The notes under the pieces: generated by a model
Database searches by the model: none
Told to the model about the DNA's origin: nothing
Seen by the model: only the letters and a program-made list of their open reading frames with translations
Part shown: positions 1 to 4,529 of the stretch, in pieces
Position numbering within the stretch: the stretch's first letter is position 1
Layout: each line of letters begins with the position of its first letter
Position numbers and translations under genes: made by a program
From: an uncultured Oscillospiraceae bacterium
Lineage (GTDB): Bacteria > Bacillota > Clostridia > Oscillospirales > Oscillospiraceae
Reading direction: 5' to 3'
Assembly: GCA_934565425.1 (NCBI GenBank)
Contig: CAKTHW010000104.1
Coordinates: forward strand, 1-5,110
Length of the DNA stretch: 5,110 nucleotides

Positions 1-365
1 GCGCCGTCGTGGATGGCGGCCAGCTCCGCCCGTCCGGAGACTGCGCACAGCCCGCAGCGGACGGATTCGGCACGGGTGGCGCCGCCGGAAACTACAGCGG
101 TAACTTTTTGGATGCCGAACTCTCGGCAGAGGATGTTTACCGGAGCGCACAGGTCAGTACGCGTGACCACCACGATCTCATCAATGCGGCCGCACTGCTC
201 CAGCGCCTGGAGGGTGCGAGCCAGGACGGGGATGCCGCCCAGGGTGGTCATGATCTTGTCGATGCCTTTCATCCGGCTGGCGGAGCCAGCGGCGACCACC
301 ACGGCGGCGCAATAGGGGTGGTGGCCAATGGAGCGCTTTTGCAAGCGGGAAAACAGACCTGCCAT
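1..365 (-). CDS. ispD: IspD, 2-C-methyl-D-erythritol 4-phosphate cytidylyltransferase (partial, C-terminus outside window)
   Basis: This enzyme transfers CMP from CTP to methylerythritol 4-phosphate, the third step of the cytosolic MEP isoprenoid pathway. I translated the minus strand from the ATG at 365; 121 codons are visible before the window edge. The nucleotide-binding motif AAGSASRM is at residues 25-32, followed by IDK at 35-37 and LGGIPVLARTL at 42-52. The IspD signatures GGATRAESV (94-102) and IHDG (118-121, the start of the usual HDGARP) separate it from MobA-like and other nucleotidyltransferases. The family is normally about 230 residues, so roughly half is missing. A strong AGGAGG at 375-380 lies 9 nt before the ATG and supports this start. 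About 18 residues precede the first beta strand, which is a little longer than usual. The gene starts 24 nt after the flavoprotein stop with no terminator between, so it is probably cotranscribed with it. Confidence 0.88.
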   Translation of the reverse strand, partial: MAGLFSRLQKRSIGHHPYCAAVVVAAGSASRMKGIDKIMTTLGGIPVLARTLQALEQCGRIDEIVVVTRTDLCAPVNILCREFGIQKVTAVVSGGATRAESVRCGLCAVSGRAELAAIHDG

Positions 366-374
366 GGGGCAAGA

Positions 375-380
375 CCTCCT
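375..380 (-). promoter_or_regulatory. Shine-Dalgarno site of ispD
   Basis: The minus strand reads AGGAGG, 9 nt before the ATG at 365. It fixes the ispD start even though the reading frame is cut by the window edge. It lies in the 24-nt gap after the flavoprotein stop codon. Confidence 0.8.
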
Positions 381-389
381 CTGTTTGGA

Positions 390-1007
390 TTATCGGATAA
401 AGTGTGTCCACAGATGATTTTCTGTCTCCGGAAGGCCGAACTGTGCCTTGCCTAGGGCGATGCTTTTCATGAGGAAAGTCATGTTCCGAGCCAGCACCCG
501 CATGATCTGCTTGCCCTCCTCATCTTGGTTGGCATCGCCCTTTGCGCGGCCGTGGATGGAGTTCCAATACTGGCTGGAGGCGATGGGCATTCCGGAGATA
601 GTAAAGTATTTGTTCAGCTCGTCAAAGGTGGCTGAGCAGCCGCCCCGCCGAGCACAGACCACGCTGGCGCCCACCTTCATGGTCTTGTCAAAGGGGGTGC
701 TGTAGAACAGACGATCCAGCACAGCCACCAGGGTGGCGTTGGCGGAGGCGTAGTAGACGGGGCTGGCCACCACGAGACCATCGGCAGCCTCGAATTTGGG
801 CGCCAGCTCATTCACTACGTCATCAAAGACGCACTTCCCCAGCTCCACGCAGCGGCTGCAAGCGATGCAGCCCCGCACGGCCTGCGGCCCCACCTGGACG
901 ATCTCCGTCTCCACGCCTTCCGCCTGGAACACCTTACGCATTTCTTCCAGCGCCACTGACGTGTTCCCATTCACTCTGGGACTTCCGTTGAGCATCAGTA
1001 CCTTCAT
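390..1007 (-). CDS. Flavodoxin-fold NAD(P)H-dependent oxidoreductase with an iron-sulfur-flavoprotein (Isf)-type cysteine motif
   Basis: This is a 205-residue cytosolic flavoprotein of the NADPH-dependent FMN reductase/flavodoxin-like family. The N-terminal strand and phosphate-binding loop MLNGSPRVNGNTS (5-17) should bind the FMN phosphate. ASPVYYASANATLVAVLDR (80-98) and ARRGGCSATFDEL (118-130) match the family's other flavin-binding and dimer-contact segments. Cysteines 47, 50, 53 and 59 form CX2CX2CX5C, the compact motif that binds a 4Fe-4S cluster in archaeal and clostridial Isf proteins; the cluster is inferred here. The ATG at 1007 is preceded by a purine-rich AGGGGTAGGA. The gene begins 15 nt after the HxlR-type regulator stop and ends 24 nt before ispD, so the three genes look like one transcript. 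The partner and substrate are not known; quinone, nitro-compound or disulfide reduction would fit an HxlR neighbour. Confidence 0.88.
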   Translation of the reverse strand: MKVLMLNGSPRVNGNTSVALEEMRKVFQAEGVETEIVQVGPQAVRGCIACSRCVELGKCVFDDVVNELAPKFEAADGLVVASPVYYASANATLVAVLDRLFYSTPFDKTMKVGASVVCARRGGCSATFDELNKYFTISGMPIASSQYWNSIHGRAKGDANQDEEGKQIMRVLARNMTFLMKSIALGKAQFGLPETENHLWTHFIR

Positions 1008-1022
1008 AATTCCTACCCCTTT

Positions 1023-1355
1023 CTAAGATTGTTTCACAATGGATTGATAGTAGTTCCCAAAATCGGCTAAAGCGTCGATGATGGGCAGCATCTCCTGCCC
1101 CAGCTCGGTTAGGCCGTACTCTACCCGAGGCGGCGACTCCTGGTAGTCGTGCCGGTAGGCCAGCCCGTCCTCCATCATCTGGCGCAGGCTATCGGTGAGC
1201 ACCTTTTGGGAGATGCCGTCCAAGTCCCGTTGCAACTCGTTGAACCGCCATGGGCGTGCTTTCAGGTTGCGGAGGATGAGCAGCTTCCACTTCCCGCCGA
1301 TCAACGCCACTGCAGTGGCCACGGGGCATGCGGGCAGCTCTGCTTTTGTTTTCAT
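1023..1355 (-). CDS. HxlR-family winged helix-turn-helix transcriptional regulator
   Basis: This 110-residue DNA-binding protein has the HxlR family hallmark at its N-terminus: CPVATAVALIGGKWKLLILRNL (10-31, conserved Cys, GGKW and L-L). It is followed by a recognition region, RFNELQRDLDGISQKVLTDSLR (37-58), and by the wing region with PPRVEYGLTELGQ (74-86). The start at 1355 is chosen because it has a GGGAGG site 10 nt upstream and gives the usual family length. An in-frame ATG at 1445 would add 30 residues with no family resemblance and run through the promoter region. Family members such as YodB and HypR sense electrophiles or disulfide stress through an N-terminal cysteine; Cys10 is in the matching place, so redox sensing is plausible but inferred. 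The gene is divergent from the cupin and leads the flavoprotein gene by 15 nt, which fits local repression of both sides. Confidence 0.92.
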   Translation of the reverse strand: MKTKAELPACPVATAVALIGGKWKLLILRNLKARPWRFNELQRDLDGISQKVLTDSLRQMMEDGLAYRHDYQESPPRVEYGLTELGQEMLPIIDALADFGNYYQSIVKQS

Positions 1356-1385
1356 GACCTGTTCGCCTCCCTCAATTTTGTCATA

Positions 1386-1391
1386 GTTATA
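1386..1391 (-). promoter_or_regulatory. Candidate -10 element for the HxlR–flavoprotein–ispD transcript
   Basis: The minus strand reads TATAAC, 30 nt before the regulator ATG. No good -35 sits 16-18 nt upstream (CAAAAA or ACAAAA only), so the promoter is weak or activator/repressor dependent, or this placement is wrong. The candidate operator palindrome begins at its edge. Confidence 0.3.
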
Positions 1392-1410
1392 AAAAAGTGC
1401 GTACTTGTTT
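1391..1410. promoter_or_regulatory. Imperfect palindrome, candidate operator for the HxlR-type regulator
   Basis: The left arm AAAAAAGT (1391-1398) and right arm ACTTGTTT (1403-1410) pair at 7 of 8 positions around a GCGT centre. It lies in the divergent intergenic region between the regulator and the cupin, where a dimeric HxlR protein would be expected to bind. It touches candidate promoter elements on both strands: TTGTTT as a -35 for the cupin and TATAAC (1386-1391) as a -10 for the regulator. Binding here could repress both transcripts. The site is visible; its function is inferred. Confidence 0.45.
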
Positions 1411-1433
1411 TTGTGTGTTTCTCGTCCTAAACT
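1405..1433 (+). promoter_or_regulatory. Weak candidate promoter of the cupin gene
   Basis: TTGTTT (1405-1410) and TAAACT (1428-1433) are separated by 17 nt. They match 3 of 6 and 4 of 6 bases of the sigma-A consensus, so this is only a plausible placement. It would give a leader of about 40 nt and would overlap the palindrome at its -35 end. Confidence 0.3.
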
Positions 1434-1480
1434 GTAGGCAAGCAAAGGAAATTTGCAGAACTTTTTGGAGGTATTTTGTG

Positions 1481-1834
1481 ATGAAAAACTATGTTAAGAC
1501 CACTATCGGCAACGAAGGCAGAGTAGAACTCCACGAGGCCCTGGGTCTCACCGGCGCAGAGGTCAGCATCAACCAGCTCCCTGCCGGTGCCGGCGTCCCC
1601 TTCGTCCACTCCCACAAGCAGAACGAGGAAATTTATGGAATCCTCTCCGGCAAGGGCAGCGTGGTTCTGGACGGAGAGACCATCCAGCTGACTGCCGGCG
1701 ACTGGCTGAAGGTGGCGCCAGCCGCCAAGCGGCAGTTCTCCGCCGCTGCCGACTCTGGGATGACCTTCGTCTGCATCCAGGTCAAGGAGCACTCCCTGGC
1801 GGGCTTCACCGCAGACGATGCTGTGGTGTACTGA
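1481..1834 (+). CDS. Small single-domain cupin protein
   Basis: This is a 117-residue cupin with a single beta-barrel domain, probably cytosolic. Cupin motif 1 is clear: HSHKQNEEIYGILSG (43-57) gives H43, H45 and E50 as likely metal ligands, with the spaced glycine at 57. Motif 2 runs GDWLKVAP then AAKRQ (73-85); the usual histidine ligand is occupied by Gln85. The enzyme activity, if any, cannot be read from the sequence; such small cupins may be isomerases, dioxygenases or sensors. The start at 1481 has GGAGG at 1467-1471, 9 nt upstream. A longer in-frame start at 1397 lies in the promoter region and adds residues unlike a cupin. The gene is divergent from the HxlR-type regulator, a common arrangement for its target, and ends before a hairpin terminator shared with rpsA. 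Confidence 0.88.
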   Translation: MKNYVKTTIGNEGRVELHEALGLTGAEVSINQLPAGAGVPFVHSHKQNEEIYGILSGKGSVVLDGETIQLTAGDWLKVAPAAKRQFSAAADSGMTFVCIQVKEHSLAGFTADDAVVY

Positions 1835-1881
1835 TTTGATTGTAGCAGAAACCGGCGCAAAAATCCACGACACGGCTTGAA

Positions 1882-1912
1882 AAAGAACCCCATCAGAACG
1901 ATGGGGTTCTTT
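1882..1912. terminator. Bidirectional rho-independent terminator between the cupin and ispH–rpsA genes
   Basis: A perfect 13-bp stem, AAAGAACCCCATC (1882-1894) with GATGGGGTTCTTT (1900-1912), closes a 5-nt AGAAC loop. A T-rich tract follows on both strands: TTTCTT on the plus strand and the complement of the A run at 1880-1884 on the minus strand. It lies 47 nt after the cupin stop and 32 nt after the rpsA stop in the opposite direction, so it can end both convergent transcripts. Confidence 0.92.
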
Positions 1913-1944
1913 CTTAAGTTACGGTTTGGGACAGGGACGAACGA

Positions 1945-3060
1945 TTATTCTTCGTCGTAATCTTCCTCATCGTCAGCAGCTGCTTCGCGCAGAGCAGCAC
2001 GACGGGACAGGGAGACCTTCTGGGTTTCCTGGTTGATGTCGGTGATCTTCACGTCAACGATCTGGCCTTCTTCCAGTTCGTCTTCAGGCTTCTCCACGCG
2101 GTGATCTGCGATCTGGGAGATGTGGATCAGGCCATCAACACCGGGAACGACTTCAGCAAATGCGCCGAAGCTCATCAGCTTGACGATCTTCACGCTGGCG
2201 ATGTCGCCCACGGAATACTGTTCGATGAAGTTTTCCCAGGGAGAAACGCTGCGATCCTTCATGCCCAGGGAGATCTTCTTCTTTTCGGGGTCATACTTGA
2301 TGACATAGACATCCACTTCATCGCCGACGGAAACGACTTCGGAGGGATGCTTGATGCGGCTCCAGGACAGTTCGGAGATGTGAACCATGCCGTCCACGCC
2401 GCCGATGTCGACGAATGCACCGTAGGAAGTCAGAGACTTGACAACACCCTTGTAGTGCTTGTCCACTTCGATGTTATCCCAGATCTCCTGGCTCTTTGCT
2501 GCCCGTTCTTCATTCAGGACGGAGCGGATGGAACCGACCACGCGGCGGCGTGCTCTGTTCACTTCGGTGATGTGCAGGCGAACGGTGGTGCCCACCAGCT
2601 CGGTCATGGGCTCATTGCGGCGCAGGCCGGTCTGGGAAGCGGGCACGAAGACACGGATGCCCTTGATGATGACGACGACGCCGCCCTTGTTCTCTTCCTT
2701 GACAACGCCTTCCAGCACAGTCTTGTTTTCGCGAGCTTCTTCGATGGTCTCCCAGTTCTTCACGCTGTCCAGACGCTTCTTGGACAGGGTCACGATGCCG
2801 TCCTGATCGTTGACGCGCATGACATAGGTCTCGATCTCGTCGCCCACATGGACCACATCTTCCAGCTTGATGGAAGGATCGTCAGAGTATTCTTCCTGCT
2901 TGATGTAGCCAGCGTGCTTGGTACCCAGATCAACCTGGATCTCGGTCGGCGTGACATTGACAACGACACCGACAACCTTGTCCCCTGTATTTAAAGTTTT
3001 AATCGATTTCTCCAGCATTTCAGCAAAAGATTCTTCGATTTCAAATCTTTCTTCGCTCAT
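1945..3060 (-). CDS. rpsA: Possible free ribosomal protein S1 from an internal in-frame start of the fusion
   Basis: Met279 of the fusion, at 3060, begins MSEERFEIEESF, which looks like a natural S1 N-terminus. Starting here gives 371 residues with all four S1 domains, close to the usual length of four-domain S1 proteins in Firmicutes. An AAAGGAGGT site sits 10 nt upstream and a near-consensus promoter about 240 nt upstream. The cell needs much more S1 than IspH, so a separate S1 product would make sense. Use of this start is inferred from these signals, not shown. Confidence 0.55.
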   Translation of the reverse strand: MSEERFEIEESFAEMLEKSIKTLNTGDKVVGVVVNVTPTEIQVDLGTKHAGYIKQEEYSDDPSIKLEDVVHVGDEIETYVMRVNDQDGIVTLSKKRLDSVKNWETIEEARENKTVLEGVVKEENKGGVVVIIKGIRVFVPASQTGLRRNEPMTELVGTTVRLHITEVNRARRRVVGSIRSVLNEERAAKSQEIWDNIEVDKHYKGVVKSLTSYGAFVDIGGVDGMVHISELSWSRIKHPSEVVSVGDEVDVYVIKYDPEKKKISLGMKDRSVSPWENFIEQYSVGDIASVKIVKLMSFGAFAEVVPGVDGLIHISQIADHRVEKPEDELEEGQIVDVKITDINQETQKVSLSRRAALREAAADDEEDYDEE

Positions 3061-3894
3061 TTTGTTTTTTACCTCCTTTATTATCCACCCAGGTGTGGAT
3101 GCACCCGCGGTGATTCCGACAGAAGCTACGTCAGCTAAGCCTTGTATGCTAAGTTCCTCCGCACTTTCCACCCAAATCACACGGTCACAGCGCATCCGGC
3201 ACAGTTCGGCCAGATGTCTGGTGTTGGAGCTTTGCGGGTCCCCGATCACAATCATTACTTCACACTGTTCGGAGAGAGTTTTTGCCTCTCTCTGCCTATT
3301 ATACGTAGCATTACATATTGTATCAAAAATTTCTACGTTTGTACACTCTTTTTTTGCTTTTTTTATGGCCGAATCCCAAATTTCTTTTGTGGAAGTTGTC
3401 TGGGAGACCAAAGTGAGGGGCTGATGACGCCGTTCGGGTGCTTCGCGCAGCCAATCTTCCAGTTCCTGGTCAGATTCCACCACCAGCGCCCGCTGGCACC
3501 ACCCGGCGGTAGCCACCACCTCCGGATGGGTCCGCGTCCCCACGATGACCGGCAGGCGACCATTCTCCTCCGCCTGGCGCACCAGCTCATGGATGCGCCT
3601 GACGTTGGGACAGGTGGCGTCCAAGATCTCCGCCCCACGGGCGCGGAGCTGCTCATACACCGCCTGGCTCTCCCCATGGGAGCGGATGATGACCCGGCTG
3701 CCCTCCGGCACCTCCTCGGGGGTGTTCACGCAGCCTACCCCCTGCTCCGCCAGGGCGTCCACCACGTGGGCGTTGTGGATGATGGGCCCCAGCATGACGC
3801 AGGGCTTGCCGTCCTGGGCGGCCTGCTGGGCCAGCTCTACGGCTCGCTTCACGCCGTAGCAGAACCCGGCGGTCTTTGCGACAGTGACGGTCAT
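1945..3894 (-). CDS. ispH-rpsA: Bifunctional IspH (HMBPP reductase)–ribosomal protein S1 fusion
   Basis: The 649-residue product joins two complete proteins. Residues 1-278 are IspH, the 4Fe-4S enzyme that reduces HMBPP to IPP and DMAPP in the last MEP step. Cluster cysteines are C12, C95 and C194; substrate-site residues are H40, H73, H123, E125, T166/T167, S222-S223-N224 and S266. Residues 279-649 are ribosomal protein S1 with four S1 (OB-fold RNA-binding) domains at about 303-375, 391-457, 476-547 and 560-633, plus an acidic tail, as in low-GC Gram-positive S1. The IspH part ends where free clostridial IspH proteins end (TPGWIIKEV), so neither half is truncated. The start ATG overlaps the plsC stop (ATGA), with AAAGGA about 10 nt upstream, suggesting translational coupling. 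The fusion type is known in Clostridia. An internal promoter and SD site suggest that S1 is also made alone. Confidence 0.95.
   Translation of the reverse strand: MTVTVAKTAGFCYGVKRAVELAQQAAQDGKPCVMLGPIIHNAHVVDALAEQGVGCVNTPEEVPEGSRVIIRSHGESQAVYEQLRARGAEILDATCPNVRRIHELVRQAEENGRLPVIVGTRTHPEVVATAGWCQRALVVESDQELEDWLREAPERRHQPLTLVSQTTSTKEIWDSAIKKAKKECTNVEIFDTICNATYNRQREAKTLSEQCEVMIVIGDPQSSNTRHLAELCRMRCDRVIWVESAEELSIQGLADVASVGITAGASTPGWIIKEVKNKMSEERFEIEESFAEMLEKSIKTLNTGDKVVGVVVNVTPTEIQVDLGTKHAGYIKQEEYSDDPSIKLEDVVHVGDEIETYVMRVNDQDGIVTLSKKRLDSVKNWETIEEARENKTVLEGVVKEENKGGVVVIIKGIRVFVPASQTGLRRNEPMTELVGTTVRLHITEVNRARRRVVGSIRSVLNEERAAKSQEIWDNIEVDKHYKGVVKSLTSYGAFVDIGGVDGMVHISELSWSRIKHPSEVVSVGDEVDVYVIKYDPEKKKISLGMKDRSVSPWENFIEQYSVGDIASVKIVKLMSFGAFAEVVPGVDGLIHISQIADHRVEKPEDELEEGQIVDVKITDINQETQKVSLSRRAALREAAADDEEDYDEE
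3071..3079 (-). promoter_or_regulatory. Internal Shine-Dalgarno site at the IspH/S1 junction
   Basis: The minus strand reads AAAGGAGGT, a near-perfect complement of the 16S rRNA 3' end, followed by 10 A-rich nt and the ATG at 3060. The spacing is slightly long but workable, and the A-rich linker should be unstructured. The bases encode Lys-Glu-Val of the IspH C-terminus, so protein constraint could explain part of the match. Confidence 0.65.
3272..3292. repeat. Inverted repeat at the predicted 5' end of the internal rpsA transcript
   Basis: GAGAGAG (3272-3278) and CTCTCTC (3286-3292) form a perfect 7-bp stem with a 7-nt loop. It starts 5 nt downstream of the candidate -10 element, so it would form a hairpin at the very 5' end of the internal mRNA, or act as an operator. 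It lies within IspH codons (RQREAKTLSE region). Function unknown. Confidence 0.35.
3298..3326 (-). promoter_or_regulatory. Candidate sigma-A promoter inside ispH, reading into the S1 region
   Basis: On the minus strand, TTGATA (3326-3321, 5 of 6 consensus bases) is followed after exactly 17 nt by TATAAT (3303-3298, 6 of 6). Transcription would start near 3290, about 230 nt before the internal S1 start codon. The same bases encode the conserved IspH segment FDTICNATYNR, so some similarity is forced. However, the codons chosen (TGT, AAT, GCT, TAT, AAT, AGG) are AT-rich compared with the GC-ending codons of the first half of the gene. Confidence 0.55.
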
Positions 3895-4526
3895 TCTATC
3901 TCATCCTTTAAGGCGTAGATGCGGTGCATCAGATCCTCAGCGTAGTGGTGGTACTCGCTGGACGGCACCTTCTGCCCCTCCGGCCCTTCTATTAAATAAG
4001 GAGTGCCGAAGACGATAGAAGTGCGCTGGAAGGGGAACTTCCGCTTCTGGCAATAGCAGGGCAGGATGGGGGTGCCCGTCCGGGCGGCCAGCATGATGGC
4101 GCCGGTCTTGCCGGCGTTCTCGTCCACGTTCTTGACGCGGGTGCCCTCCGGGAAGAGGAGGAGCTTGTGGCCGGTCTTCAGGTGCTTCATGGCGGTCTTG
4201 ATGGCGCCTACGTCGCTGTTGCCTCGGTTGACCCCAAAGATGCCCGCACGGCGCAGGAGCCAACCCAAAATGGGCACCTTCATCAGCTCCTGTTTGGCCA
4301 TGACCCGGAGGGGGCTGCGCTTGGGCACGGAGAAACAGACCATCAGGGGGTCTAAATCGGAGAAGTGGTTGGGGCAGATGAGGACTTTGCCCTCGGGGAT
4401 GTTCTCCGCGTGGATTTTTCGGAACGGGAACAGGAGCATGAACAGCGGCTTTACGATGCTGTAGAGGCGGCGATAGCTCTTGTCCATGCCCTCGTTGGTG
4501 TACTGCTTTTTCTTCTTGTCTGCCAT
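3891..4526 (-). CDS. plsC: PlsC-type 1-acyl-sn-glycerol-3-phosphate acyltransferase
   Basis: The 211-residue protein should move an acyl group to the sn-2 position of lysophosphatidic acid to make phosphatidic acid at the inner face of the membrane. Acyltransferase motif I is NHFSDLD (53-59, H54 and D59 catalytic). Motif II is GIFGVNRG (95-102, R101), motif III FPEGTR (125-130) and motif IV TPILPCY (152-158). The N-terminus is lysine-rich, followed by a hydrophobic stretch (about 22-34, IVKPLFMLLFPF) that may anchor the protein. The length is typical of the short bacterial form. The ATG at 4526 is 3 nt after the cmk stop, with GAGAGGA inside the end of cmk as its SD. The stop TGA overlaps the ispH ATG. 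A lysophospholipid acyltransferase with a different acceptor cannot be excluded. Confidence 0.92.
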   Translation of the reverse strand: MADKKKKQYTNEGMDKSYRRLYSIVKPLFMLLFPFRKIHAENIPEGKVLICPNHFSDLDPLMVCFSVPKRSPLRVMAKQELMKVPILGWLLRRAGIFGVNRGNSDVGAIKTAMKHLKTGHKLLLFPEGTRVKNVDENAGKTGAIMLAARTGTPILPCYCQKRKFPFQRTSIVFGTPYLIEGPEGQKVPSSEYHHYAEDLMHRIYALKDEIE

Positions 4527-4529
4527 GGC

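Noticed and set aside
392..440. Possible promoter for ispD at the end of the flavoprotein gene (minus-strand GATAAT near 393-398).
   Set aside because: No acceptable -35 is found 16-18 nt upstream, so the -10-like hexamer alone is not enough.
1356..1445. Upstream extension of the HxlR-family regulator to an ATG at 1445.
   Set aside because: The added 30 residues do not resemble the family, they cover the divergent promoter and operator region, and the ATG at 1355 has its own GGGAGG site.
1397..1480. Upstream extension of the cupin to an ATG at 1397.
   Set aside because: The extra residues are unlike a cupin N-terminus and overlap promoter elements; GGAGG 9 nt before 1481 marks the real start.
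2101..2994. Long plus-strand open frame of 297 codons opposite the S1 region.
   Set aside because: It is antisense to well-conserved S1 domains, has a biased Asp/His/Val-rich composition typical of a mirrored frame, and shows no recognisable domain.
1945..3894. The ispH–rpsA joint as an assembly or frameshift artefact.
   Set aside because: The frame is continuous, both domains are complete, and the same fusion type is known in other Clostridia.
3142..3918. Plus-strand open frame of 258 codons opposite ispH.
   Set aside because: It is antisense to a gene with all IspH catalytic residues, and its His/Pro/Arg-rich translation looks like a shadow of GC-rich codons.
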